From Hygrocybe punicea (taxonomy: Eukaryota > Basidiomycota > Agaricomycetes > Agaricales > Hygrophoraceae): 64,000 bases of DNA. The stretch is from positions 124,001 through 188,000 of the forward strand of contig OY744472.1 of the NCBI GenBank assembly GCA_963556145.1. The letters are read 5' to 3'. Made by a program: the position numbers and the translations under genes. The notes below the pieces were generated by a model. The model was given only the letters and a program-made list of their open reading frames with translations. It had not been told where the DNA came from and searched no databases. Positions 44,301-55,636 of the stretch are shown piece after piece. The stretch's first letter is position 1, and every line of letters starts with the position of its first letter.

Positions 44301-45218
44301 TCCATGAGTTTAGCCAACGATAATCCTGTATTGGTCGTCGCTCAGTGGCATCCTTTTTTGATACAAAGAAAAAAGGAGAAGCGTAGGGTGATTTTGATGG
44401 TCGAATTCGTCCTGTCTTTAGGTTTCGTCAAGGAATTTATCAAGATCTTGTTTTTCGATTGGTGATAATGGATATAACTTGCAATCATGATGATCTGGTG
44501 CATCTGGTTTCAGGGTGATGGTGTGATCCCGTGGTTTACGTGCCAGTAATTCATCGAAACCGGATGGTTTGAAAACATCACGGTATTCATGATATGTCTC
44601 AGGAACCAACTCCTCGAATGTCTTTTCCTTCTGTTGTTCTTGTGCTTTTATTGCAAGTTCTGTCGACTTCGTCATGAATGAACGAAAATGTATCGGATCC
44701 ATTGTTTCTTCCATGACTTGGTTGAACCAAAGAGGTCGTTCCCAAATTATAGTATTAAACTCGGTTGATCATATTGTTGATGGTTTTCCACAACCAGAAA
44801 GACATCGCGAGAACTTGAGCCAATCATACCTGAGGAAGATATCCATTTTTGCTAATGTTGTTACTGTGAAATGAAGTAATTCTTGATGGTCTCCAAGACG
44901 CATTTGCAATTCGCAATATTCCGTGATTTGTCCTGTCTTCGGTTGTGTTCCGTCACTCATGTATGAATTGAATGGGTTTACGTATGGTTTCGTCGGGATA
45001 TTATGTGCTTTGACGTAACCAATATCGATGGCACAGATGGTACAACCACAATCAATCAAACTTGTCATGGGGTATTGTCGTCCGTCTTGTGTGACAGAAA
45101 CAAAGCCGTGAACCAATAATGCCATGCGCAGTTCGGAATCTTTTTGTGTCACGGCCCTTATTGGTTCCAATGTTCGTGGTTCTTGTGGTGAATCTTGTGG
45201 CATGTTTTGTACCAGCCA
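41374..45218 (-). pseudogene. Gypsy pol with chromodomain and PUA/ASCH-like tail
   Basis: Protease region MTSLIDCGCTICAIDIGYVK (45203-44769), RT with TKLDVRWGFNNVHIKEGDEH and YMDD (WLLVYMDDILIFSK), RNase H IECDASDYAIGAIL, zinc-binding HHCC part CIECQQNKPRRGKQL, integrase core WHTISVDMIGPLPESHG and FVISDRGSVFISCFV, then a chromodomain YEIEHILDSRIRCNKLYYLV...DEDSWIPATE. Beyond it is an extra ~110-aa domain: NHEFRKYLFPPGITHAYLYE, DAITSIIEISSPVV, YAFPISHCYRLPSPI. This resembles PUA/ASCH-like domains of Agaricomycetes. Defects: a frameshift near 44425 (FLDET/LRTGRIRPSK) and TGA stops after DYNFR and after FFTNY, where CGA arginine is plausible ancestrally. Confidence 0.88.
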
Positions 45219-45230
45219 CTGTACTGCTTA

Positions 45231-45584
45231 TTGTTATTGTCACGTGACTTGGCGGCGTGACCAAAACACTTCATTTTACTCGCACAGAATGCAATTGCCA
45301 TATCTCCCTCAAATCACATCCTATTGACTAGCGATTGAAAATATGGGCTTCTACAGTCATTATCTCGGTGTAAGCCACTTTCCAGACTCTAATTCGCTTT
45401 TTTTATAAATCAACTTTTTCGCAGGTTACACCATCGTGCAGCAGTTCTATAACGAGCAAGCATCATCCTAGTCATGGGAAACTGGTGAGAACTTATTCTA
45501 TGCTATACTATCTTGGTGCTCATAGCATTCCAGGCTCAGTATACCTCTCCGAAGCATCATTTTCTGACCGGCATCATTTCAGTT
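45231..45584 (+). repeat. Left TIR of the Tc1-like element
   Basis: 354 bp, inverted match to 53085-53438 with very few differences; similarity stops abruptly after ...GGCATCATTTCAGTT. Confidence 0.9.
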
Positions 45585-45913
45585 CGCATCAGCAGTACCG
45601 CCAGCGGCGCCGGTGACCCAGCTTCATAAATCAGTGTCATAGGTTGATCAATCATGTATATACAGCCTATTGTCTATTATATGTTTGCTCATCCAGCCTT
45701 TGTCCGAGCCTCATGAGTTACATAGCAAAACATGGAAGAATATTCAAACAAATGTTCTACACGCTACAACATATCAATTGGATACCAGATCCCAGCTATT
45801 TTCCACAATACTAACAAGAAAAGAATGATTGGAAAGGGGAAAAAATCAAAGTAGAAGACCAAGATGTTGCCTACACGTATCCGCAGTGCCTGAACCACCC
45901 AAAGATATCATCA
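45585..45913. other. Spacer downstream of transposase
   Basis: No recognisable coding or repeat content; likely 3' UTR of the transposase gene. Confidence 0.4.
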
Positions 45914-48475
45914 CTAGTACAACGCTTCAAGCAAGACACAAACAACCTCCATTGATGAGAGTTCAGACATGGCAAGGCGGGCATATTCCCCATTGCGGCG
46001 AAGGTGATACTTCATGGCAGAAAACGCAAGTTCGATCGGGTTGTAGTCAGGAGAGTACGGCGGTAAAAATTCGTATCGCATGCCTCTAGCATAAAGAGAA
46101 CAGCATGAGCCGCAGCCTTCAAGTTATAAGCATACTGACATTGAGCACTCACCGAGAAGTAATAAGATCCAAAATCACAGGATTTTTGTGAATTCGGCAA
46201 TTATCCATCACTATCACGGAGTTTGGTTCTGGAAACGGGGACATCTGATCTAACAAACGAGAGATGAAGTCATGGAAAAGATCTGAATCGAATGAGCCTT
46301 CGATGATATCACAATGAAGGATGCCATCATCGAGAGACAGTGCCGGTAGTACTGAATAGCTACAAGAAAAAGGCTCAGCAGTACTGCCCATGATAATAAA
46401 AGAGAGAATTACCGTCGCCCATGGCAGAAAAATGCTTTCTGAGTAGCTGGCCTCCCACGGATGGCCCAGGCTCTCCCCCGATATGTTGTGCGGCGATCAA
46501 CTGCACTCTCGTCAACAAAGACAAGCTGATTAGCTTCGTAGGTCCCAATCCGAGCCGCAAAGTCTGTTCGTAGCTCTGCACTTCGTTCAATCGCTTCCCG
46601 AGTCAGCTGGGATAACTGTAGTATAAATATCATTGCTATAGAATTAGAAACGAGCACATACCCTCTTCATCGTGAATCCCCCTTTCCGCAGTGTCCGCTG
46701 TCATGACCCCAAGTGTTTTTGGGTGTAATGTCATGGGTTTACCATCGGACCACGGACTTAGATATTTAAGTGCAACACTATGGATGCACACCTACACTCA
46801 TTAGTACCCATTCTATGCCTTTCCACATTACACATGCTAGTGAACAGACACAAATAGCATATATGCTTACCTTTATATCATTTATTATGGCTTCACTAGT
46901 AATGCCCAGACCTAGCCGTTTATGTATGGTGCACAGAGGCACATCCCCCACTCATTAGTATTTATTATATATTTCTCTGTATTGCGCGTGCAAGGAGACA
47001 AGCCCAACTAGCATTGTTACCTATATTAGCAGTAATGGATTGATTACAAATCTTGTTTACTTGTATTGATCAAAAGCGGCTCAGCTAGATAATGGGAAAT
47101 GATTAGATAAGATGTGAACAAGAGGATGATAAGATAATGATAAGATAGGATGCATCAGAGAGTGATTGTGATATTCTGCTTACATAAAGACAATGGTCTA
47201 TTGTTCTGAGCAGTCTATTGTTCTAAACAGTCCAAATGGAGATAGAGCCCATTGTTCACAGCCTCTTTGATGCCATCCATTGTTCTCATGACCCAGTCCT
47301 ATTGTTCTCACTTTCCCATTGTTCTCAGTCCCCCATTGTTCTCCAACAGTATAAATAGGGCCCCCAAATTCCAGTAGTCAGTAGGATTTCCCCCCTCACC
47401 ACTCAGTAGTCACTCTTAGTTGGGTTCACACAGTGTGATCCCTCATTCTCTTAGTACTAGTAGTTACTCATTGTAGTAGCTAGTGCTTGCAATCCAGTCT
47501 AGTTCACTCTTATTCTATCATTCTCTGAGTTCCCCTTGTCATCAAGGAGAATTCACCCAGTTCACTCAGTCCAATCAATTCATTAGTCAGCATTAGTCAG
47601 CTAGATACATTTCTAGGGTTAAGGTTTCATCCTAAATAGATAGACTTCTAAGGTTAAGGTTTCATCCTAAACAAAACAGAGTATTCAAAAGGTATTAAAG
47701 ATATCCCTGAACTAGTAGCCAATGTGCGTTTGAAGCTTCGGATTTAAGTCAGATATTATAATACCCAGAGATACTCTTGATTGAATAGGCCCTGTAGCCA
47801 AAACTGTCCATATTCAACTGGTGAATATTGTTATCAGTATTCATTAGTTCATATTTTTATATTCTAGTAGTGAATATTAGTATTTTCAGTACATCACACA
47901 CCCAATTGCTATTCATACCTACTCAAAGTCTCAATTCTTAATTGAAGAGACCTCACTATTACATTCTATTGATTCATATAGTACATATACCCACAAACCC
48001 TTTCCTGATAGGTTATTTAGATATTAAAAACCCACGAACAACAAGAAGATACCTGAACAAAGTCAACTCCGGTAATTCTTAGTGAAACAAACATTCACAT
48101 AACACCGCCACACCGTATTTAGGGACACTGATACTCCACACTTTGCTTGTAAGTCCAAACGTAGCTCATCGAGATAGAGGTCGGGTACTCTGGTCATGGT
48201 GGCGAGCAAATGCTGTGATAATTGATCAGCGACATAAATGACACAAAAGCCCCATGTACTTCAACGTCATAATCACAGAGTGCCCGCTGGAGTTGATGTT
48301 TTACTTTTGATGCTGGCACCATGACAGCGCCTGTCTGCCCAAAGTGTGCCATTATCCTTTCCACTGAGCGCTTGCTGACATCTGTGTACATGCAGACATC
48401 ATCCATAGACATCGATGTTGATAGACGGACGACAATCCATTGCACTAGCTCAGGGATGGCTTTGCCTTGAACCAT
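45914..48475 (-). pseudogene. Tc1-like transposase split by solo LTR
   Basis: Start at 48475 (MVQGKAIPELVQWIVVRLST). Helix-turn-helix part MDDVCMYTDVSKRSVERIM; an intron (GTACAT...TCACAG, ~48211-48269) joins ALCDYDVE to HLLATMTRVPDLYLDELR, then VSLNTVWR|TLRKGGFTMKR, where the bar marks the solo LTR at 46699-48104. The DDE core follows: QLVFVDESAVDRRTTYRGRA, SVIVMDNCRIHKN, EFLPPYSPDYNPIELAFSAM, with all three acidic positions present. It ends at 45914. Apart from the LTR no stop was noticed, so it was probably active when it entered the gypsy element. Confidence 0.85.
46699..48104 (+). mobile_element. Solo LTR, 1.4 kb, family S
   Basis: 4-bp duplication CCGC (46695-46698, 48105-48108), ends TGTCATGACCCC and ...TTCACATAACA. 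Shares the TGTCATGAYCC start and the core CTAGTAGCCAATGTGCGTTT with 32102-34000. Contains repeated CCATTGTTCTCA-like units (47190-47345), a possible TATA (GTATAAATAGGG, 47350) and no coding gene. Confidence 0.78.
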
Positions 48476-48599
48476 CAGTGATACAAGGTGAGTGGAAAGT
48501 TGCGAAGTTGAACTTGCTTACCATTTTCGCATGCTTTCCCACCATGACTCATTTTCAATAACACTCGAGTTCACTATTTCATCTAGGACAATGGTTCAA

Positions 48600-50420
48600 G
48601 TGTGGGAGCTGGCTAAAAGAACGATAATTTCTCCCAGCACAGTCTCAGGCGCATGGGACGACACAGGCATGTTTGCTTTTCCTTCCTTCGTTTCACAGCT
48701 GAGCTAACGTGTTCAAATTGGAACGCGAGAGGCCTGCATTTGCTGTTCACCAAGACACACTGTACTACACCCAAGACAAATACGTCCGCGCATTCGATTT
48801 CAACTGCTTGATGACTTCTGGACTACAGACTGCGTGCTTACAAAGTTCGAGTCGAAGAGTCACCGCGTAAAGGGTATGTTTACGATCTGCGCAGTCTTCA
48901 GTGTGACCAATACCCATTGCAGGATTGGCATTCCATCCTACCCAACCTCTCCTCGCGGCTAGCTTACACAACGGAAGCGTTCAGTTGTGGAATTATCATA
49001 TGGGCGTACTCGTAGACCGATTTGAGGAACATGAAGGCATGTCGCAACATATATGATGGGGAATTCACTCCATCCTGATTGATTCACATAGGTCCAGTGC
49101 AAGGTGTTGCTATTCATCCCACCAGGGCTCTATTGGCTACCGGAGGCGACGACTATAAGATCAAGGTCTGGGGTGAGCCTCGTCTTGATTTGCTTCACAC
49201 CAAGGTCTGACTTGATTCAGACCTCAAGCCTCAAAGTAGGCGGTGTCTCTTCACATTGCATGGACATTTGGATTACGTTCGCTCCATCCAATTCCACCAT
49301 GAAATGCCCTGGATTGTGAGTTGTCCTTTTCATGGTGTAACAATTGCTTATTTTCGAGCAAAATATGTCTGCCTCTGATGACCAAACCATCCGCATATGG
49401 AATAGCATGTCTTGCAACTGCATTGCTATTCTTACCGGTCATTCTCACTTCGTCATGTCGGCCCAATTTCACCCAAAAGACGATCTTGTTGTTTCAGCCT
49501 CCATGGATCAGACCGTAGGTCTTCATCTGACATGCGCACAACAGCTCATTGAGGTTCGGGACCTCTCAAATTCCGTCGTCAAAACCATCAAACCGCCCGT
49601 GCAGACTAATGAGATTTTCTATGGAGGCACTGCCAGTCTCATCTTGAGCTCCACCTCTTCTGTTGTGCTTTATGATATTCAACAACAGAAGACCGTTGCA
49701 GAGGTAAACAGTCCACCTGTGAAATATGCCATATGGAGTGGGGACGGATCGTTGGTGGCTTTGATGAGCAAGCACAGTACATCTGGCTTTCCGACCCTTA
49801 TCGTGGTCTTATTCTGTTTTGGTGTTCTACTTTCCCTCTTAGCTATTACCATTGCAAACAAGAATTTCTCCCAGCATTGTCTCATTCATGAAACCATCCG
49901 AATCAAGTCAGGCGCATGGGACGACACAGGCGTGTTTATATTTTCCACACTCAACCACGTCAAATATTGTCTATCACAAGGGTACGTTAGCATGCCACCT
50001 GGCGTCGCGACTCTTCGTAATCTGAATTTGTATTTAGCGATCATGGTGTCATCTGCACTCTCGATAACCCCGTCTACTTGACCCGAATCAAAGGCAAAAT
50101 GATACATTGCCTCGATCGCTCGGCACGCCCACGTACTATCACCTTTGATCCAACGGAATATCGCTTCAAGCTCGCACTGCTGCGTAATAATCACGAGGAG
50201 ATGCTACATATCATTCGGACGTCAACCCTTCTTGGCCAGAGTATAATTGCTTACTTGCAGCAAAAAGGATTCCCAGAGGTGAGGAATACCTGCCTTCTAG
50301 TGTGAGATTCATTTGACTCTGGTGGCAGATTGCCCTGCATTTCGTCCAAGATAATAACACGTGTTTTGATCTCGCCATCGAGTCGAGCAAGGTAGCAAGA
50401 TGGAGCTCCTCAGTACACCT
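48600..50420 (+). pseudogene. COPA: Scrambled fragment of coatomer subunit alpha
   Basis: Plus-strand pieces of alpha-COP, the WD40-beta-propeller subunit of the COPI coat. Pieces lie out of order: a fragment of the later SGAWDDTGMF block (48640-48690); [20 protein letters not shown] (48714-48800), normally after the first propeller; then the N-terminus [13 protein letters not shown] with GTG in place of ATG (48835-48880); WD40 repeats through DDQTIRIWNS and HFVMSAQFHPKDDLVVSASM (49370-49510); a jump to [79 protein letters not shown], ending LHFVQDNN (50335-50360). Intron sequences are kept (for example ~49980-50038), so genomic DNA was captured. Non-functional. Confidence 0.85.
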
Positions 50421-50646
50421 ACGTTCGACATACATTTCATAGACATTTGAATCACAATTTATGAACCTTCTCATGCTTCATATATGTCACCAAAAAGCTT
50501 ACTGCCAAACTAAATAGGGGGACCATGGACTAGAGATAGACTCCGACAAATACACTAGAAGCGTGCGCAATGTTCCGTAGCTAAACTGAAAATACAGGCA
50601 CGTTCTCGGGCAAATTTCCCCCCATATGACCCAGTTGCCAGTGCCT
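50421..50646. other. Spacer upstream of 633-aa gene
   Basis: Separates the coatomer remnant from the next start codon; likely promoter. Nothing recognised. Confidence 0.35.
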
Positions 50647-52802
50647 ATGGGACAAGGAGCAGTAAAAGCACGACAGCAGGCTGCAAAGGCCAAATGCCAG
50701 GCCGATGCTGCTCTCAAAGGTGCAATTGGATGCATTGCCTCTCCCTAAACGACGCTGATTTATTGCTACAGCCAAAACAGGTGGAAAAGACGATAGCAAT
50801 GCTACAGAACTCACTGGACTTGCTCCTCCCATCCCTGTCCATCCAAGCAGCCGTGCTTCAGCTGTATCTAATCCCCGTTCTTCGAGGAGTATGAAGTCCT
50901 CTGGAGATCATGAAGTTACCACTAAACGACCTGTCCGCCAATCTGCAAAAGCTGTCAAGGCACTGTTGAGGGAGATTCAGGCAAGTGAGATCGAAGAGGA
51001 AGAGGACAACAGACCTGGATTGGAAGAGTCTCAAGATGAACCAGGATATGCTGATGCGGATGAGGATGATCAAGACGAGGACGACTATGACGAAATTGGC
51101 GACAAGGAGAACTCGGACTTGGAGGAATCAGACGAAGCAAAGCCAGCTGCAAAGGCAAACCCGATGGCCGAAAAGGGCAAGAAAGCCTTGCCGACTGTCA
51201 CGGCAGATGAGATTAGCAGCGAGTCATTTGATGAAGACGGTATGCATTTCCAACCACACTTGGGGCCTCGTCTCACTCTTTCACACCAGTGAGGCCAGCT
51301 GTGAAGGCAAAATTAACTGCGAAGGCGAAATCAACTGCGAAGGCGAAATCAACTGCGAAGGCGAAATCAACTGCGAAGGAGAAATCAACTGCGAAGGCAA
51401 ATCCGACAACCAAAAAGGACAAGACGATCGCAGTGGATGAGATTAGCAGTGAGGAGTCGTCTGATGAAGACGGTATGCTTTGTTCTGACCGTACTCAGGC
51501 CTCATCTCATGCCATTTCCTTCACAGTCGCTTTCACATTTACTATGGAAGTGCTTAGTGCCTCGAAACAGTCCCACAATATTGATGTCATCTCATCATCG
51601 ATCTCACTCTATTCTCTCCAACAGAAGATAGCAAGTTCTTTGAACATCTATCCTGAATCCTTACAAGCACAATATCGCTTTAGTACCGATTCGAAGGACT
51701 CTCTCTCTTGCGATCTTTTAACTCACGGCCACTTCAACACACTTCTCCGACTTCTCCACGAACGATCCGTTCCAGCCAAGTTGGCCAATGGTCGGCATTC
51801 GACTCGGAAGATGAAGGCATTTACATTGCAAGTCTCTAACAAAGGTGATTCCCCCTATGTGGGGTCCACGGATACAAAGGTACGTATAATTCTGTTGGAT
51901 TCCTATCACATTGAGTTAAACATTTTTCGCAGGGTGGTGGGTCTGCGAAGTCCAAAGCAGCTGCTGCTCTCAAAGAGCAGGTGAAGACTGCAGCGGATAC
52001 TTTCCATGAACAACGCGTTACGGCCTGCCTCGCCATTACAGAGCACTGGACCTGTGAGATACACAGTCTACCCAACAAGGTGTCGTTGTGCTTCAAGAAT
52101 CCGTCAACGGGCCTATGTCATCCAATCACGGAGAATAATCTGAACCTTTGGGCAGCACTTCATGTATGTATTTTTCTATTCATATCTATGATGCTAATTT
52201 TTTGCCAGGTCAAGGATCCTCATGCCAATCCTGTCAATGAGAAGCCGGCTGAGGTCAATGTGCTGGGAAATACTGCACGAGGACGACTGGCAGCTAAACC
52301 GTCTGCAAATCCCAATGACCAAGTCACATTCCCTTACGGCTGCTATCCGCCACCATTGATGTCGCCGGCAATGTATTATTCATCTATGGTAGCTCCTCAG
52401 ATGCCGGCGGGATTTTTCCCGCCAGCTCCTGGATTCACTGTAGCGCCGTCAGGTTTTTTGCCACCTCCGGGACCACCCACGGTTCCTCCTCCTGTTCTTT
52501 CGCAACCATTGAATTATCCCCTCATCTCTGAGTGGATTGAATATTGCGACCGACATCCCAATCGTGTTGGCGGCAATCTCAGTTCTGTCATTCCAAAATT
52601 CCAGGACCAAGGCTTCCGCTACATAAATCAACTCACTGGCAGTCGTGTCACCATCGAAAAGCTCTCAGACTGGCTCTCCGTTGGCCCTGGGACAGCTGAT
52701 TTAATCATCAGCTATGCAGAGGAGGATTGTAAACTGATCGCAACAGGTACTTTCAGGATGGAATTGCCGCGTGGGTTGGTCACGGCAGCAGAGGAAATTT
52801 AG
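50647..52802 (+). CDS. Hypothetical 633-aa protein with SAM-like C-terminus
   Basis: Six exons: ATG 50647; introns 50720-50771, 51240-51289, 51473-51526, 51880-51932, 52164-52208; TAG 52800-52802. Spliced length 1902 nt, 633 aa, without stops. N-terminal Ala/Lys-rich coil (MGQGAVKARQQAAKAKCQAD), acidic region (DEDDQDEDDYDEIGDKEN), Lys-rich repeat KAKSTAKAKSTAKAKSTAK from an 18-bp tandem repeat, then a ubiquitin/PB1-like segment (SLYSLQQKIASSLNIYPESL ... HFNTLLRLLHE), a basic stretch, a proline-rich linker (FFPPAPGFTVAPSGFLPPPG) and a SAM-like helical end (LISEWIEYCDRHPNRVGGNL; EKLSDWLSVGPGTADLIISY). I recall similar proteins in many Agaricomycetes without known function. Its intact frame inside the transposon suggests recent capture or a true cargo gene. 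Confidence 0.82.
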
Positions 52803-53084
52803 TCTCGCTATCAACGGTCTTAGCCTCCCCCTTCACATATTCATGTATCGAGTGTTCTTTATTGTCCAAAGGTGTTTCAACACACCTGATTCTCTTCTCG
52901 ACGGTTTGATGTGTTCAACACGCTTTTTATTATTATGCTACACTAATACATTCCACTGGTGATAAAAAATTGAGTTCTGAGACCAAGGCTGAATGAATGT
53001 ACATTGTAATACTAGATAATGGAATGTACACACTACCTACGACACCCATTTATGATGCTGGGCAATGTCAAAGTTCATAATACC
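52803..53084. other. Spacer before right TIR
   Basis: 3' flank of the 633-aa gene; no further feature seen. Confidence 0.35.
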
Positions 53085-53438
53085 AACTGAAATGATGCCG
53101 GTCAGAAAATGATGCTTCGGAGAGGTATACTGAGCCTGGAATGCTATGAGCACCAAGATAGTGAAGCATGGAACAGATTCTCACCAGTTTCCAATGGCTA
53201 GGATGATGCTTGCTCATCATAGAACTGCTGCATGATGGTGTAACCTGCGAAAAAGTTGATTTATAAAAATAGCGAATTAGAGTCTGGAAAGTGGCTTACA
53301 CCGAGACAATGACTGTAGAAGCCCATATTTTTAACCGCTAGTCAATAGGATGTGATTTGAGGGAGATATGGCAATTGCATTCTGCGTGAGTAAAATGAAG
53401 TGTTTTGGTCACGCCGCCAAGTCACGTGACAATAACAA
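53085..53438 (-). repeat. Right TIR of the Tc1-like element
   Basis: Inverted copy of 45231-45584, ending ...CACGTGACAATAACAA before TA. Confidence 0.9.
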
Positions 53439-54944
53439 TAATTGATTGATCGTCGATTAAGTGAAAGGACTAATCCTGGTGAAATCTTTTCCGTCCATTG
53501 TCCATGGATATCGAAGTCATGCAAAAGATCAAGGGCGTAACCCATTGTGGTTGAACGAATGGCAACGATTGTTTCCATTGCATTAAATTCTGATTCGATT
53601 GTTGTCTTTTTTTGTTCTTCTGTAACATGGGTATCTCGCCACATGTTACTTTCCTCTTTCGGCTCTGGTTTCATTGTTTGTCTCAGGTCATTGCAGAGGA
53701 CTTTGAGTTTGGTGAACACGTTATTGAATTGTTTACATATGAGTACATCTTTCTCGAGTCGTGCGATCGTGGCCTCCTGCGCTTCACGTCGCTTCTTCAA
53801 AAACCCTCTTGCTTCAACTTCAATGCCATTAATTCGTCCATCAATGCTGTGATTTGGGCGTCTTTGCCATCATCTTCTTGTTGTTTTGTCGTTTGTGGTA
53901 TTGTTTGCATCGATCGAACCTGTTGTTGTCCTTGCTGTTCTGGACAATTTTGAGAAACTGTCCTGGTTGTCAACATTTGAAACAAATCCCTTTCTTCATA
54001 TACTCTTGTTGTTGTTCATTCGTCAAACGTGTAAACGTTTGTTGTTTCGGTTGGGTTTGTCTAGTGTCGACATCCATTGGTACAGATTCCGATTGAGGGC
54101 AAGGTGTCATTGTTTGGGGATGAGGAGTTGTTGTTGTGATGGGATTGTATCATGTTTTCGTTGTTGTTATGTTCATGGACCGTATCTGGTCCTGGCGATG
54201 GCGCCATTGTTGGTCAAGTTTGACCGTCTGTTCTTGCCATTCCTCAACAGTCGTTGGGATGGTCATGCCAGTGTAGATCTGGTCAATCAAGGGCTTGTTC
54301 ATATGCAATTCGATGAGCTGAATGAGATAACTCTCATTCAGGATTTTGCCAAGACCAGCGATACGCTGGAGAGTGTCAAACTCGATCCAGAATTCATCGG
54401 CTGTCATTTTTCCTTGACGTAAGTCATTCAACTTCGTCATTGTGTCTTTCTTCTGATCAGGTTTCTTGAAATGTCGTTTGAATTCTTTGATGAAGTCGTC
54501 CATGGTTTTGAAGTTGACAGGGTCATGCTGCAAGGCAATGTCGACATATTCGTCCGCCCATTGTCCAGCAAGTCCTCCTTCTAAATACGAAAGGACGAAG
54601 AGGATCTGCTTTTCTTCCAAGTCAAAAGCAGCTGCGTTGGCTCGGATGTAGATGAACGCTCCTCGGAAGAATGTCTTAAATCCTTCTTTATTTCCATCAT
54701 ATTTAGCCGGCAGAGCAATATGGGATTTTGGAGGTGACGGGGCTGCGGGTGAAGTAGTGGTAGTGGTGTCTTGGGTTTCGTGGGTTTCTCCAGATGTTTT
54801 GCCTGACATTCTTGTTCGTGGTTGAGTTTGATAGTGAGAAGTAGTTGTTGGATTAGGAAATGATGACGTGGGGAAAGGCGCGGATCGGAAGGTAGTCTGT
54901 GTTGCGACGAAATGGTCGAAGTCATCGTCAGAAGAATCTGACAT
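53439..54944 (-). pseudogene. Gypsy gag
   Basis: Start at 54944 (MSDSSDDDFDHFVATQTTFR). Retrotransposon gag region: GNKEGFKTFFRGAFIYIRAN, QWADEYVDIALQHDPVNF, FIKEFKRHFKKPDQKKDTM, DLRQGKMTADEFWIEFDTLQ. A CCHC knuckle lies at ~53960-54005 but is broken: CFKC then TGA then QPGQ, with Gln instead of His, and a frame shift before NCPEQQ. A coiled-coil stretch follows (LMALKLKQEGFLKKRREAQE). The gag frame from 54150 to 54944 is otherwise open. Confidence 0.88.
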
Positions 54945-55055
54945 TTCGGGTGCAAGGTAATACTCGTCGTCTCGGTCTGAGTCTGGGGTTCAATATTGTC
55001 GGGGTTCTAGGATGGCTTGGTTTGGTGTCGAGGGAGTAGAGAAAGTTTAATCTTA

Positions 55056-55627
55056 TGTTACGGATTGCTGTTCTTATGGCAGACTCCGGCAACAACAAAC
55101 CAAATGAGGATGGATTTGAGATAAGAAGCAAGTACAACCAATTGTAAGGAAAGGAGAGAGAGGAGTCTGGGTTTCTGGTAGCGGTCGCGGGAAGAGTAGC
55201 TAGACTAAACTTAAAGTTGCTGGCTGAAAGCATTTGGGTTTATATACACTACAACGTCTTTAGGGCAGGCTTCTTCATCATGCGTGGCTGCAAGGAGGAT
55301 AAGCTCCGAGATGAATGGCATCTTGGTTCACTTCGTGGTCAGCGCGTTTTGGGGTGCCATCGTGGAGGCCAACGGCTGCGTTGCAGGTCTGGTATCAGCA
55401 GACAACTGATCCGGTGATTATGTTGTGCGGTATTATTAAGTGTGTGTATGAGCGTGTGTGACGGTGGTGTATCGGCGGTGATGGGACGATGAGGATAATT
55501 ATATGGATTGGGATATCGCCATCGATTGTCGTCGATGATGTTCTGGACCCATGTTATGACATCATTGTTGGATATTGAGTCAGAAGCGGGGTCAGAAGCG
55601 GGGGTTAGATCAGGGTGAAAAGTAACA
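55056..55627 (-). repeat. Gypsy 5' LTR
   Basis: 572-bp partner of 40342-40913; followed by the GCAAC duplication at 55628-55632. Confidence 0.93.
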
Positions 55628-55636
55628 GCAACTGTA

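Larger units (their letters stand above)
45231..53438. mobile_element. 8.2-kb Tc1/mariner-like element with captured genes
   Basis: Flanked by TA (45229-45230, 53439-53440) within the gypsy gag-pol. 354-bp inverted repeats start TTGTTATTGTCACGTGACTT. Contains a Tc1-like transposase (-, split by a solo LTR), a scrambled coatomer-alpha segment (+) and an intact 633-aa gene (+). Ordinary Tc1 elements are 1.3-2.4 kb, so this is an unusually large, cargo-bearing member. Confidence 0.85.
40342..55627 (-). mobile_element. Ty3/gypsy chromovirus, 15.3 kb with nested insertion
   Basis: Minus-oriented LTR retrotransposon with 5-bp duplication GCAAC (40337-40341, 55628-55632) and 572-bp LTRs. Order: 5' LTR (right), gag 54944-53439, insertion of the 8.2-kb Tc1-like element, protease-RT-RNase H-integrase-chromodomain-PUA-like 45218-41374, extra ORF 41371-40808, 3' LTR. 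Without the insertion it is ~7.1 kb. Internal TGA codons and a frameshift make it defective. Confidence 0.92.
31852..55634. mobile_element. TA-flanked TIR element with ~0.8-kb arms, DDE transposase and alpha-kinase
   Basis: Termini CAGTTGCCGAGCATGGACAG on the left and CAGTTGCCAAGCATGGACAG on the right (minus strand). Flanked by TA (31850-31851 and 55635-55636). The arms are inverted copies over ~0.8 kb. A solo LTR (32102-34000) sits in the left arm and a gypsy element (40342-55627) in the right arm, two bases before the terminus; without both, the element is about 6.6 kb. Cargo: a DDE transposase gene (+) and an alpha-kinase gene (-). The TA could be a 2-bp duplication as in Tc1/mariner or IS630-like elements, but the transposase is not of that type, so superfamily is left open. 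Confidence 0.78.

Noticed and set aside
48600..50420. Functional coatomer alpha gene
   Set aside because: Pieces are out of order, the start codon is GTG, a large part of the propeller is missing and the C-terminal two-thirds is absent.
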